Below, piece by piece: positions 38,574 to 50,854 of a stretch of 64,000 nucleotides of DNA. The DNA is from Parvularcula lutaonensis (GTDB taxonomy: Bacteria; Pseudomonadota; Alphaproteobacteria; Caulobacterales; Parvularculaceae), in assembly GCF_014651915.1 (NCBI RefSeq), contig NZ_BMXU01000002.1, forward strand, positions 377,507 to 441,506. The letters are read 5' to 3'. The first letter of the stretch is position 1. Each line of letters starts with the position of its first letter. The position numbers and the translations under genes were made by a program. The notes beneath the pieces are model-generated. The model was not told where the DNA came from. It saw only the letters and a list, made by a program, of their open reading frames with translations, and did not search any database.

Positions 38574-39309
38574 GAAGACGCTTCTCGACCTTGGGATCGT
38601 CGGTGATGGTGACGACGCCGATCTCGTGAAGGACGTCGAGAAGGCTTTCGGCTTCGAGTTCGGTGACGACGATTTGCTCGAAGCTGTCACGGCGGGTGAT
38701 TTCTTTGCAGCCACACAGAAGGCCTGCCGCGATTCCGGCAGAACTGATCCGGGGTGGGAAGAGTTCGCAGAAGTCCTCGCGGAAAATGGCGATACGCGGC
38801 GTGGACGTATCGAGCTGCATACGCTTCTGTTCAGGACCTCCACTGCGGGTGCGATCACGCGCTGGGCCAAGCGATTTCTGGTCGCACACAGGCGATCCAA
38901 ACCGACCCCCGACGACATCATCCGAGCTCTCGGTCTCCAGCCCCACCCCGAAGGCGGCCATTTCGCTGAGACCTTCCGTGACCCGCGCGCTGTAGACGGA
39001 CGATCCGTCGGAAACGCGATCTACTACCTCCTCCGCAAGGGCGAGCGCTCGCACTGGCACAGGGTCGATGCTGCAGAGATCTGGCACTACTATGCAGGCG
39101 CGCCGCTCATCTTGCGGATCGGTGACGAGGACATCCGTCTGGGCCCGGACATTCTCAAAGGCGAGCGCCCCCAGGCTGTCGTGCCCGCTGGCGCATGGCA
39201 GGCTGCCGAGAGCACCGACGCGTGGACCCTCGTCGGCTGCACCGTGGCGCCGGGGTTCGAGTTTTCAGGCTTCGAGATGGCGCCCGAGGGCTTCAATCCC
39301 CGCGCTTAG
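38566..39309 (+). CDS. ACP-like domain fused to a Cupin_5 (DUF985) domain
   Basis: A 247-residue protein in two parts. Residues 1-60 ([20 protein letters not shown], then [21 protein letters not shown]) resemble an acyl-carrier-protein-like helical bundle of the DUF1493 kind, but the DSL serine needed for phosphopantetheine is absent (GDDADL instead). Residues 115-245 form a DUF985/Cupin_5 domain: [20 protein letters not shown], then [19 protein letters not shown], and a C-terminal PEGFNPRA. The Cupin_5 function is not settled (sugar-binding or isomerase-like fold). It overlaps smpB by eight bases; its stop overlaps that of the convergent gene by three bases. Confidence 0.75.
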   Translation: MGEKTLLDLGIVGDGDDADLVKDVEKAFGFEFGDDDLLEAVTAGDFFAATQKACRDSGRTDPGWEEFAEVLAENGDTRRGRIELHTLLFRTSTAGAITRWAKRFLVAHRRSKPTPDDIIRALGLQPHPEGGHFAETFRDPRAVDGRSVGNAIYYLLRKGERSHWHRVDAAEIWHYYAGAPLILRIGDEDIRLGPDILKGERPQAVVPAGAWQAAESTDAWTLVGCTVAPGFEFSGFEMAPEGFNPRA

Positions 39310-39674
39310 TTTGGCTTGAAGACCACACGCCAGACAGCACGGCCCGTGCTCTCCCGGATCGTCGCCCTTGCTCCGAGAGAGAATCGCAACTCTGGCTCAC
39401 CGGCCACTTCGCAGGGGTCGGATCCCGGCGCGCAGATTTCCATCACCGCCAGCACCTCGCCTCCCTGCAGCTTGACCTCACCAGAGAGGAGGGGTCCCTC
39501 TCCATTGGCAGGGTCAGGCACCTCGAAGGAGCCATCGCGCAGGTCAATCTCCTCGCTCACCTGGTAGGTGCGGCTCAGCAGGAACCGTTTTTCCTGGTAG
39601 AGAATTTCGACCGTGTAGTCCGTGGGCCCCTGCGCCGTCAGCGCGAGAGCGGCTGCGAGAGTCGTCGTCAGCAT
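39306..39674 (-). CDS. Secreted hypothetical protein
   Basis: A 122-residue protein with a short signal peptide (LTTTLAAALALTAQ) and a beta-rich mature part, including ICAPGSDPCEVAGEPE with a likely disulfide pair near residues 82-89 (Cys82 and Cys89, counted approximately) and ending in WRVVFKPN. I know no family. It converges on the cupin gene, with stops overlapping in TTAG, and sits downstream of the aldehyde dehydrogenase gene on the same strand with a 63-base gap. Confidence 0.6.
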   Translation of the reverse strand: MLTTTLAAALALTAQGPTDYTVEILYQEKRFLLSRTYQVSEEIDLRDGSFEVPDPANGEGPLLSGEVKLQGGEVLAVMEICAPGSDPCEVAGEPELRFSLGARATIRESTGRAVWRVVFKPN

Positions 39675-39737
39675 CGAATCTGCCTCCCCGATGTCCGGCG
39701 CGATCCTAGAGGCCGCGCCGCCGGGCGCAACAACAGG

Positions 39738-41120
39738 CTACAGCCCGCTGATGGTCACGGTCTTCTTGTTGACGAGCGCCATCATGCCGTCCTTCGCCAA
39801 CTCCCGTCCGTAGCCTGAGGTTTTCACGCCACCGAAAGGCAGCCGCGGATCAGACGCGACGATGCGGTTCACCGCTGTCGCGCCCGCCTCGAGGCGCCGT
39901 ACCGCGTGGGTGACTTCGCTTTTCTCCTTGGTGAAGATGGCGGAGCCGAGACCGAAATCGCTGTTATTGGCAAGCTCGATGGCCTCGTCGAGGTTTGGTA
40001 CGCGGAACATCAGCGCGACAGGGGCAAAAATCTCGTCCCGATAGGCAGGCGCATTCTCAGGAATGTCTTCCATCATCCCCGGCGAGAACCAGGCGCCGTT
40101 GGGGAAGCCGTCGACTTCCACCTTCTCCGCGCCGAAGGAGAGCTTCGCGCCAGCATCGATGCTTTGCTTGACCTGTTCGAGGATATCGTCCCTGGCATCG
40201 GCAGAGACGAGAGGCCCGATATCGGTATCTTCCGCCATCGGATCGCCGATCTTCAAGCTCTTCAGCCGCTCGGCGAACTTGTCGCGGAACCCGTCATAGA
40301 CCTCCGTATGAATGATGAACCGCTTCGCGGCGATGCAGCTTTGACCATTGTTCTGGGTTCGCCCTGTCACGGCAGCCTGCGCTGCCGCATCGAGGTCAGC
40401 CGATGGCATGACGATGAAGGCATCGCTGCCACCGAGTTCCAGCAGCGACGGCTTGATCTCCTCGCCAGCCAGTGCAGCCACGGCGGATCCCGCAGGTCCC
40501 GAGCCTGTGAGCGTCGCGCCGCGCACCCGCTTGTCACGGAGCACTTTCTCCACCTTGTCCGAACCAATCAGCAGCGTCTGGAAGCTGCCCTTCGGGAAAC
40601 CCGCCGTCCTGATCAGATCCTCTATCGCCAGCGCACACTGCGGGACGTTCGAAGCGTGCTTCAGGAGGCCGGGATTTCCCGCTACCAGCGCGGGCGCGGC
40701 AAAGCGGAAGACCTGCCAGTAGGGGAAGTTCCAGGGCATCACCGCGAGGATCGGGCCCAGCGGCAGGTGCGCGACATAGGCCGACCCCTCGTCGATCTGG
40801 ACAGGGTCATCGCGCAGGAACTCGGGTCCATGCTCGGCGTAGTAGCGGCAGACCCAGGCGCATTTCTTCACTTCGGCCTTCGCGGCGGCGAGGGTCTTGC
40901 CCATCTCCATCGTCGCGATTGTCGCGAGATCCTCGCATCCTTCCTCCAGGAGGCCTGCCAGTTTCTCGAGCAGCCTCGCCCGGTCTTTCACGGGCAGGAG
41001 GCGCAGCGCCTCGGCGCCCTCCGCGGCGCGGGCGATCTTGTCCTCAATGGCATGGTCTGAAAGGGCGCTGAAGGTTTCCAGCACCTCTCCGGTGGCGGGG
41101 TTGCGGCTTTGAATGCTCAT
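39738..41120 (-). CDS. NAD(P)-dependent aldehyde dehydrogenase (succinate-semialdehyde type)
   Basis: A 460-residue aldehyde dehydrogenase. LLELGGSDAFIV holds the catalytic Glu near residue 230 and NNGQSCIAAKR the nucleophilic Cys near 266. PWNFPYWQVFRFAAPALVAGN is the Rossmann entry, and LPFGGVKTSGYGREL is the C-terminal signature. The short N-terminus (SIQSRNPATGEVLETF) and overall length fit the Sad/GabD-like succinate-semialdehyde dehydrogenases; the true aldehyde is not certain. I start at ATG 41120, as the family begins there; GGAGGAAGG lies 13 bases upstream. Confidence 0.9.
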   Translation of the reverse strand: MSIQSRNPATGEVLETFSALSDHAIEDKIARAAEGAEALRLLPVKDRARLLEKLAGLLEEGCEDLATIATMEMGKTLAAAKAEVKKCAWVCRYYAEHGPEFLRDDPVQIDEGSAYVAHLPLGPILAVMPWNFPYWQVFRFAAPALVAGNPGLLKHASNVPQCALAIEDLIRTAGFPKGSFQTLLIGSDKVEKVLRDKRVRGATLTGSGPAGSAVAALAGEEIKPSLLELGGSDAFIVMPSADLDAAAQAAVTGRTQNNGQSCIAAKRFIIHTEVYDGFRDKFAERLKSLKIGDPMAEDTDIGPLVSADARDDILEQVKQSIDAGAKLSFGAEKVEVDGFPNGAWFSPGMMEDIPENAPAYRDEIFAPVALMFRVPNLDEAIELANNSDFGLGSAIFTKEKSEVTHAVRRLEAGATAVNRIVASDPRLPFGGVKTSGYGRELAKDGMMALVNKKTVTISGL

Positions 41121-41256
41121 GGTTTCTACATACCCTTCCTCCCGTGCCCGCCCAGCGCCTTTGCCAGCGCCCGGCGGCACGCCGGCATCCCTATCCTGTC
41201 CACTCAGTCATTTTCGGGTGTTGGAACCGTCATGGTTCTTGGTGCAGAACGCTCCG

Positions 41257-41946
41257 ATGACCTTGTGGGAACGAATTGCCGCCATTCTTGAATCGGCGAG
41301 GGATGCGACCCTCAGCGCCGTCATGGATGCGATCGAAGAAAGGAAGCGCCGTCGCGATGCCGCCGTCTTCTCGATCGCGCTTATCGCCCTTTCCGCCAAG
41401 ATGGCGAAGGCGGACGGCATTGCCACGGAGGACGAGTTCGCGGCGTTCCGTGACTTCTTCGAGGTCCCCCCAGCCGAAGAGCACAAGGTCCGCTTGGTCT
41501 ACGATCTCGCCAAGGCCGATGTGGCTGGCTATGCGAGCTACGCCAAGCAGGTCGGACGCCTCTTCCGCGGCGAGGAGGCTGTGCTCGAGGACGTGCTCGA
41601 TTGCCTGTTCCACGTCGCGATGGCCGACGGCGTGCTGCATCCGGGCGAGCTTGAGCTCCTGCACCGGATCAAAGATGCCTTCGGCATTTCCGAAGCCTGC
41701 TTCCGCCGCGTGAAAGCTGCCCATGTGGGCCTTGACGAAGACGATCCCTATGCGGTTCTCGGCGTTGCACATGATATGCCTACGGATGAACTCAAGAAAA
41801 GCTATCGCCAGCTTGCCAAGGAGCATCACCCCGATGCCATGCTTGCCCGCGGGGTGCCCGCAGAGCTCGTCTCCATTGCCGAGCACCGCATGGCAGCAAT
41901 CAACGAAGCCTATGAAAAGGTCATGGCAGAGCGTGAAGCGGCATGA
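41257..41946 (+). CDS. DnaJ/TerB-domain co-chaperone (DjlA-like)
   Basis: A 229-residue protein. Residues 35-145 form a TerB-like helical domain (FSIALIALSAKMAKADGIAT, then FHVAMADGVLHPGELELL). Residues 160-229 form a J domain with the HPD tripeptide in AKEHHPDAML, where it stimulates the DnaK ATPase. It lacks the N-terminal membrane span of E. coli DjlA, so it is probably cytoplasmic. I start at ATG 41257 before TLWERI; a longer frame reaches back to 41113 but its sequence is not protein-like. It overlaps the phzF-type gene by four bases (ATGA). Confidence 0.9.
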   Translation: MTLWERIAAILESARDATLSAVMDAIEERKRRRDAAVFSIALIALSAKMAKADGIATEDEFAAFRDFFEVPPAEEHKVRLVYDLAKADVAGYASYAKQVGRLFRGEEAVLEDVLDCLFHVAMADGVLHPGELELLHRIKDAFGISEACFRRVKAAHVGLDEDDPYAVLGVAHDMPTDELKKSYRQLAKEHHPDAMLARGVPAELVSIAEHRMAAINEAYEKVMAEREAA

Positions 41947-42728
41947 CGGAGCATGAATTCACCGTCGTCGATGCGTTCACGGACAAAGCCTTCGCAGGCA
42001 ATCCTGCCGCCGTCATGGTGCTCGACCGGTTCTACGATGACGCCACGCTCCTGAAGATCGCGCAGGAGCATAACCTCTCCGAAACCGCATTCCTCGTTCA
42101 GCGTGAGCACGCTTATTACGACCTTCGCTGGTTCACGCCCGGTGGAGAGGTTCCCCTCTGCGGCCATGCCACCCTCGCGTCGGGGTTCGCTCTTTTCACG
42201 GAACATGGCATCGAAGCCGAAAGCATCCGTTTCGAGACGAAGTCGGGGACACTGGCGGTGGGCCGTAAGGGCGAGAGCTATTCGCTCGACCTGCCCGCCA
42301 ACATGCCCAAGAAGGTCGAGAATCCGCCCAGCCTCGCGGATGCCATTGGAACCGAGCCACTCGAGGTTCTTGAAGGCCAATTCTGGCTCGCCGTTCTTCC
42401 CACCGAGGAGGATGTCCGCGCCGTCCGGCCCAACATGGTTGCGATCGAAGCGTTGCCGGTGCCCGAACTGGGGATCACGGCGCCGGGGAAGAAGACCGAT
42501 ATCGTCAGCCGTCTCTTCGCGCCTAAGCTCGGCATCCCCGAGGACCCCTTCACGGGATCTCTCCACGCCATGCTGGTGCCTTACTGGTCAAAAAAACTCG
42601 GCAAGACCGAGATCACGGCCCATCAGGCATCCGCCCGCGGCGGAGATGCCTCCTGCCTGCTTTCCGGTGACCGCGTTTTTCTGTTCGGAAATGCCGTTGT
42701 GACAATGCGCGGCACGATGGTCTTCTGA
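41943..42728 (+). CDS. PhzF family isomerase/epimerase
   Basis: A 261-residue protein of the PhzF/diaminopimelate-epimerase-like fold. The N-terminal VDAFTDKAFAGNPAAVMVLD with the catalytic-loop Glu in NLSETAFLV (near residue 46) and RWFTPGGEVPLCGHATLAS (near 62) are the family signature, and GIPEDPFTGSLH near residue 198 is the second-lobe match. Its substrate is unknown; the name does not imply phenazine synthesis. It starts within the end of the DnaJ gene. Its last 106 bases overlap the 3' end of the exporter gene on the opposite strand. Confidence 0.92.
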   Translation: MTEHEFTVVDAFTDKAFAGNPAAVMVLDRFYDDATLLKIAQEHNLSETAFLVQREHAYYDLRWFTPGGEVPLCGHATLASGFALFTEHGIEAESIRFETKSGTLAVGRKGESYSLDLPANMPKKVENPPSLADAIGTEPLEVLEGQFWLAVLPTEEDVRAVRPNMVAIEALPVPELGITAPGKKTDIVSRLFAPKLGIPEDPFTGSLHAMLVPYWSKKLGKTEITAHQASARGGDASCLLSGDRVFLFGNAVVTMRGTMVF

Positions 42729-43630
42729 AGCCTTGCGAAGGCGTTCTGGGTCAGCGCGATGCCGGTCAGGATCGTCAGTAGGCCGAGGACCTGATAAAGG
42801 TGAAGCGGCTCTGAAAAGAACAGGATCCCGAAAAAGACGGCCAGCACCGGAGAGGCATAGGCGCTTGTCGACAGGAAGGCGGCACCGGCCCGCCTGACCG
42901 TGGCGACGATCAGGATCGCGTTGATCCCTGTCGGCACGATGCCGAGATAGGCGATGGCCGCCCAGCTTGCGGCAGAGATGCCTTCGAGGTCCGAGATGAA
43001 GATCGCCGGCGTCGACATGATCGCCGCCGCCAGCATCATCATCGCGGCGAAGCTGCGCGCCGGAAACTCCGGTGCCCGCCGCATGATGACGCCGAGCGAC
43101 GCGTAACCGAAGACGGCCATGAGCAGCATCACGATGCCCGCCACGGTTCCGCTGGCCCCGCCGAGCAAGGCAGGACCGATCAGGAAAAGGACCCCTGTCG
43201 AGCCGACCAGCACGCCGGTGAGCGACCGCCTGGTCATGGGCTCCCCGGCAAAGGCCGCAGCCATGATGACTGCCATGACGGGCAGGAATGCCATCACGAT
43301 CCCGGCCATGATCGAGCTGACTTGGAGCTGGGCGTAGGGGAACAGGAGGAACGGCATGGCGTATCCCATGAACCCCGCCGCGATGGCGTAGAGCCAGACC
43401 GAACGGCCCTCTTTCGAGAGCGGCGAGGCCATCGGCCTTCCGGTTGCCAAGATGTAGACCAGAAGCAACGCCGCTGCGGACCAGAGCCTGACCGTCGCGA
43501 CCACCGTCGGCGGTGCTGTCTCGATGGCAAGATTGATCGCCGAGGGCGCGGACCCGCCGCCGAGCGCCACCATACCCCATCCGAACCAGTCGGCGCGGGT
43601 CGGTTTCGAGATGGGAGCGGGTGCGGCCAT
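42623..43630 (-). CDS. EamA/DMT family transporter
   Basis: A 335-residue protein with ten predicted membrane spans in two EamA repeats. GMVALGGGSAPSAINLAIETAPP begins the first repeat; GYASLGVIMRRAPEF begins the second. The family exports metabolites such as amino acids or nucleobases. The core ends at about residue 300 (LTQNAFARL); the last 35 residues are hydrophilic and basic, and their DNA overlaps the phzF gene by 106 bases, so the tail may not be under selection. The substrate is unknown. Confidence 0.88.
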   Translation of the reverse strand: MAAPAPISKPTRADWFGWGMVALGGGSAPSAINLAIETAPPTVVATVRLWSAAALLLVYILATGRPMASPLSKEGRSVWLYAIAAGFMGYAMPFLLFPYAQLQVSSIMAGIVMAFLPVMAVIMAAAFAGEPMTRRSLTGVLVGSTGVLFLIGPALLGGASGTVAGIVMLLMAVFGYASLGVIMRRAPEFPARSFAAMMMLAAAIMSTPAIFISDLEGISAASWAAIAYLGIVPTGINAILIVATVRRAGAAFLSTSAYASPVLAVFFGILFFSEPLHLYQVLGLLTILTGIALTQNAFARLQKTIVPRIVTTAFPNRKTRSPESRQEASPPRADA

Positions 43631-43756
43631 CCGCGCCAGCTAGGCCGCGCGGGTGCACTGCACAAGCTGCCGCATCCGCGCATGACAGGGCTTTAGCTGT
43701 TCCCCGGAGCAAAGAGTGTTACGCCGCTTTTCCGAAAGTTCCCGCGGGAGGGCGGT

Positions 43757-45403
43757 ATGCGTTTTGTGATGCTGGGCACGGCGGCGATGGCTCTCGCCGC
43801 CTGTTCGGAGCCAGCCCGGCCTGATGCGGAGCCTGCAGTCATCGAGATGGCCGAAGACGAAAGGTGGCCCGGAGCCGAGGCGAGGCTCGAGGCGGATGTC
43901 CGTTTCCTCGCCGATGACCTCCTCGAAGGACGTGAGGCAGGCACCCGCGGCCATGAGCTCGCAGCCCTCTACATCGCCCAGCGCTTCCTCGCTTTGGGCC
44001 TCGACCCGGTCTCCCAGGCCGAGGGCTACTATCAAAAGGTGCCGCTGCGCAGGTTCTCATCCAATCTCGATGGCGGGGCGGAGTTCTCGGTGGACGGAGA
44101 GCCATTCGAGCCGCGCTTCGAGTTCGTCGGCCTGTCCCGGACCGAGCAGGCTTCGGTCGAGAACGCCCCCGTCGTCTATGCAGGTTTTGGCCTCGTTTCC
44201 GATCGTCACGGGCGCAATGACTATGAAGGCATCGAAGCCGAAGGTGCCATCGTCGCCGTGTTCCGCGGCGCGCCGTCCTTCCTCGGCAGCGAAGAGCGCG
44301 CCACCTTTTCTCGCATGCAGGCCCGCACGGCAGCGGAGCAGGGTGCCCTCGGGCTGGTCCAGATCCTTACTCCGGAATACGAAGAGAACGTCCGGAATTT
44401 CGATCGGTATGCTGAGGGTGCTCTTTCGGAGGACCCCGTCACCTGGGTCGGTGCTGGCGGCCGGGCCTGGACCGAAGCCCCCGGCCTTGCGGGGACCATC
44501 GTGATGGGCGCGGAAGGTGGCCGCAAGCTCTTCGAGAGGGCAGGCCATGACTGGGAGCAGGTGACGGCCGGGATCGCCTCGGAAGAAGCTTTGGTGGAGG
44601 CCGTCAATCTCGGCATCGAGGCCTCGATGCGCTTCGACAACACGGTCTCCGATTTCGAAAGCCCCAACGTCATCGGTATCCTACCGGGAACGGACGCCCA
44701 GCTTGCCAACGAGATCGTTGTCGTCACCGCGCATCTCGACCATGTGGGCATGAAACCCCAGCCCGATGGCAGTGACGGCATCTACAACGGTGCGATGGAC
44801 AATGCCGTCGGCGTTTCAGCGCTCCTCGAAGCCGCCCGCGAGCTGGCGGCGAACCCGCCCAAGCGCACGGTCATGTTCGCAGCGCTGACGGGGGAAGAGA
44901 AAGGCCTTCAGGGCTCGGATTATCTCGCCCGCAATCCTGTCCTGCTGGGCAAGGAGGTCGTGGCCAACATCAATCTCGACATGCCGGTCCTGACGTTCCC
45001 CTTCGTCGATCTCGTGGCGTTCGGCAGCGACCGCTCCTCCCTCGGCCCCATCGTGGCGCGGGCAGGGGAGGGGCTCGGCATCCCGCTCGTCCCCGATCCG
45101 ATCCCGGAGCAGGGCATCTTTACACGATCCGACCATTTCAGCTTCGTCAAGCAGGGCGTGCCGTCGGTCTTCCTTTTCACCGGCTTCGGCGGCGAGGGGG
45201 CGGAGGAATTCCCCAAGTTCCTTTCCACCCATTACCATCAGCCCTCTGACGAGATCGATCTCGTCATGTTTGACCAGCTCGCCCTCTTCGCTGCGCTCAA
45301 CACGGAGGTCATTCGCGGTGTTGCCGATGTCGAGCAGACGCCTGTCTGGAACACAGGCGACTTCTTTGCCGAAACCTTCGGCGGCCCGATGGCTGAAAAG
45401 TAG
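43757..45403 (+). CDS. M28-family zinc peptidase, lipoprotein
   Basis: A 548-residue exported protein with a lipobox (MALAAC) near residue 15, so it is anchored by lipid. A PA-like insert (residues 125-250) precedes or interrupts the catalytic part. Zinc ligands are visible: VTAHLDHVGM (His, Asp), GAMDNAVGVSALLEAAR, ALTGEEKGLQGS with the catalytic Glu, NINLDMP, and YHQPSDEID near the C-terminus. M28 peptidases are mostly aminopeptidases; the substrate is not known. GGGAGG lies six bases before ATG 43757. Confidence 0.92.
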   Translation: MRFVMLGTAAMALAACSEPARPDAEPAVIEMAEDERWPGAEARLEADVRFLADDLLEGREAGTRGHELAALYIAQRFLALGLDPVSQAEGYYQKVPLRRFSSNLDGGAEFSVDGEPFEPRFEFVGLSRTEQASVENAPVVYAGFGLVSDRHGRNDYEGIEAEGAIVAVFRGAPSFLGSEERATFSRMQARTAAEQGALGLVQILTPEYEENVRNFDRYAEGALSEDPVTWVGAGGRAWTEAPGLAGTIVMGAEGGRKLFERAGHDWEQVTAGIASEEALVEAVNLGIEASMRFDNTVSDFESPNVIGILPGTDAQLANEIVVVTAHLDHVGMKPQPDGSDGIYNGAMDNAVGVSALLEAARELAANPPKRTVMFAALTGEEKGLQGSDYLARNPVLLGKEVVANINLDMPVLTFPFVDLVAFGSDRSSLGPIVARAGEGLGIPLVPDPIPEQGIFTRSDHFSFVKQGVPSVFLFTGFGGEGAEEFPKFLSTHYHQPSDEIDLVMFDQLALFAALNTEVIRGVADVEQTPVWNTGDFFAETFGGPMAEK

Positions 45404-45472
45404 CCAGGAGGCTTCTTTCATTCCGTGCGTGATCGGCCTAGGGCGCAGGCGACTGATAGGAGTGGCGAAACA

Positions 45473-46765
<1,293 letters not shown>

Positions 46766-46851
46766 CTTCAAGCTATAGGTGAACTTTTCGCCGCCGGGTT
46801 CAGTAGCGATTAACGCTCCTCTGCAACATTAGAGTGTCGAGGAGAGGACCG

Positions 46852-48636
46852 ATGTCTGGGGACCAGGGCAGCAGCAACCGGGAGCTGGAACGGCTTTCCA
46901 GTCTCAAGGCAACGGCGCGCGCCCGTGAAGCGCAGCTGCCGACCCGCATCATTATCGCGGTCATCGGCTTCGGCTTCGTAAGCCTCAGCTTCGGATGGAA
47001 GATTCCCGCGATCGGGCTGGGTATCCTCTTGGTCAGCCAGGCTTTCGACACAATCCTTCGTCGCCGTATCCTGCCGGAGTTTCGCATCAAGCCGGTGTCC
47101 ACCCGGGAGATGGTGATTCTATGCCTGTCGAATATCCAGGCTTCGTTCATCTACGGCAGTATTGGCGTTCTTGCATGGTTCAGCCCCGATCCGGGGTTCA
47201 AGATTTTCGCCGGTTTCTGGCTGTCGGGCTGCATGGTCCACGTGATGCTCCACATGCATCACGAGACCACGACATTCTACTCGAGCTTCCTTCCCCACGC
47301 GATCACCACGGTAACTCTCCCACTGCTGGCCTTTTTCGGTGGTCCGCAGGTCTCGCTCGCCACGACGGGCTCGCTTCTTTTTGCGACCGCGGTCTTCATC
47401 GGCCATTTCGCCGTGGCCTTCCGCACCTACCAGAACACAAGCCGCGAGCTGCGCAACGCGCAGTTCGAAGCTGAACAGCGCCGCAAGGTCGCCGAGGCGG
47501 CAAGCGCCGCAAAGACCAACTTCCTCGCCACCCTCAGCCATGAGATCCGTACCCCCATGAACGGCATCATCGGCATGGCTGCCGCACTCGAGGAGGCAGA
47601 GTTGGACGAGGATGCCAAGGTCAAGATCAAGGTCATGCAGCAGGCCTCGGACCTCCTCCTTGTCCTTCTCAACGATGTCCTCGACATGTCGAAGATCGAG
47701 GCTGGCCGCATTGCCTTCGAAGCCGAGGCCTTCTCGCTCCGTCACGTGGTTGAAAAGGTTTCCGCGCTCTACGCCGCCGAGGCGCAGCGCAAGGGGCTCG
47801 ACCTTCGTGTGGAGGTCGACAATCGGTTTCAGGACCGTCGCATCGGCGACGAGCACCGTCTCGTTCAGGTCCTGCACAATCTCACTGGCAATGCCGTCAA
47901 ATTCACCGAATCCGGGTCCATTACCCTCCGGGTGGAAGAGCGCGGGACCAATGATGTCCTCATCACCGTCGAGGACACGGGCATCGGGATGACGCCCGAG
48001 GAAGCCGAGCGCGTTTTCGAGCCCTTCACCCAGGCTGACAGCTCGACGACCCGCCGTTACGGCGGCACCGGCCTCGGTCTCACGATTACGCGCGGCCTCG
48101 TGGAAGCGATGGGTGGCACCCTGCGGGTCGAAACGAAGAAGGGCGAGGGCTCGCGCTTCATCATCGACCTCGCCCTGCCGGTGGCGAAAAGGGAGTCCCT
48201 GGCCTCGGTGCCGGAGGCTACGGACGAAGACCCCAGCGAGCCCCTCGATGGCTGCCGTATTCTCGCGATCGACGACAATGCGGTGAACCTCAAGGTGCTG
48301 GAGACCCTGCTGACGCCGACCGGCGCCAAGATCGCGACGGCGTCCTCGGGCCTCGATGGGCTCGAGCTGTTCCAGGCGACCGAGTTCGACGTCGTCCTCC
48401 TCGACATCTCGATGCCCCAGCTCGACGGCCCCGAAGTCCTCGCCCGGATGCGTGCCATGCGCGGCGAGGACAAGATGCCCCCGGTTCTTGCAGTGACTGC
48501 CCACGCCATGCCCGAGGACGTCGAGGCTTTCCTCGGTGTCGGTTTTGACGGCTATGTCGCCAAGCCGGTCCGGCGCAGCGAACTCCTGAGCGCGGCAGCG
48601 CGAGCGGTCCGCCTCGCGAAGGCCGCCGCCGCATAA
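46852..48636 (+). CDS. Hybrid sensor histidine kinase with receiver domain
   Basis: A 594-residue membrane protein with about six spans (residues 30-195) and no recognised periplasmic sensor domain, then a HisKA domain with the phospho-accepting His230 in LSHEIRTPMNG, an HATPase domain (NLTGNAVKFTESG, then GGTGLGLTI), and a C-terminal receiver with phospho-accepting Asp518 in VVLLDISMPQLDG. The N-terminal architecture resembles hybrid kinases of Caulobacter-like bacteria. ATG 46852 follows GAGGAGAGGACC closely. No response regulator gene is adjacent, so its partner is elsewhere. Confidence 0.93.
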   Translation: MSGDQGSSNRELERLSSLKATARAREAQLPTRIIIAVIGFGFVSLSFGWKIPAIGLGILLVSQAFDTILRRRILPEFRIKPVSTREMVILCLSNIQASFIYGSIGVLAWFSPDPGFKIFAGFWLSGCMVHVMLHMHHETTTFYSSFLPHAITTVTLPLLAFFGGPQVSLATTGSLLFATAVFIGHFAVAFRTYQNTSRELRNAQFEAEQRRKVAEAASAAKTNFLATLSHEIRTPMNGIIGMAAALEEAELDEDAKVKIKVMQQASDLLLVLLNDVLDMSKIEAGRIAFEAEAFSLRHVVEKVSALYAAEAQRKGLDLRVEVDNRFQDRRIGDEHRLVQVLHNLTGNAVKFTESGSITLRVEERGTNDVLITVEDTGIGMTPEEAERVFEPFTQADSSTTRRYGGTGLGLTITRGLVEAMGGTLRVETKKGEGSRFIIDLALPVAKRESLASVPEATDEDPSEPLDGCRILAIDDNAVNLKVLETLLTPTGAKIATASSGLDGLELFQATEFDVVLLDISMPQLDGPEVLARMRAMRGEDKMPPVLAVTAHAMPEDVEAFLGVGFDGYVAKPVRRSELLSAAARAVRLAKAAAA

Positions 48637-48707
48637 GCCCGCCGCGCCCTGTCGCCCTGGCACTGGCGGCTGACAGTCGCATTTGCTTCCCGCTGCGCGA
48701 AGCGCTA

Positions 48708-48790
48708 CTCCCCGCACTCGCCGAGGGGCACCCCACTCAGGGGTTGAGACGCACCCTTAGAACCTGATCCGGTTAAGACCGGCGGAGGAA
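48708..48790 (+). promoter_or_regulatory. TPP riboswitch (thi-box) upstream of thiC
   Basis: Consensus elements in order: GAGGGGCACCCC (48723-48734), TTGAGAC (48744-48750), ACCCTTAGAACCTGAT (48753-48768), and a GGTTAAGACCGGCGGAGG segment (48771-48788). The closing stem P1 can form between CTCCCCGC (48708-48715) and GCGGAGG (48782-48788). The latter contains a Shine-Dalgarno sequence (GGAGG) seven bases before an ATG at 48796, so ligand binding should hide it and block translation. Confidence 0.93.
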
Positions 48791-48795
48791 CGGCC

Positions 48796-48924
48796 ATGAT
48801 GGACCAAGCCGCGCAGCCTTGCGCGACATTCCGGGGCACTCCCCCGTTCCCTCTGTCTTGGGGCAGAGCGGCGCTTCTCGCCGCCTGCGGCACGACCTTC
48901 ACCACTTTCTCAGACCACGCATAA
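48796..48924 (+). CDS. Putative 42-residue leader peptide between TPP riboswitch and thiC
   Basis: An ATG seven bases behind the riboswitch-embedded GGAGG opens 42 codons that end in TAA (48922-48924), 12 bases before the thiC ATG. The product begins MMDQAAQPCATFRGT and ends GTTFTTFSDHA, with no known family. Its stop overlaps AAAGGGG, the likely ribosome-binding site of thiC, so translation of the leader could be coupled to thiC. A six-base hairpin (GCGGCG-CTTCT-CGCCGC, 48868-48884) lies within it. Whether it is translated is unproven; the position is the main evidence. Confidence 0.55.
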   Translation: MMDQAAQPCATFRGTPPFPLSWGRAALLAACGTTFTTFSDHA

Positions 48925-50811
<1,887 letters not shown>

Positions 50812-50854
50812 GTAAGAGGATTGACCTGCGTTCGTGTTTTGTTTCTAACGGGCC

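Noticed and set aside
42588-43712. Longer alternative frame over the EamA exporter gene (374 codons)
   Set aside because: The exporter frame at 42623-43630 has ten membrane spans; the alternative is Arg- and Gly-rich and antisense-like.
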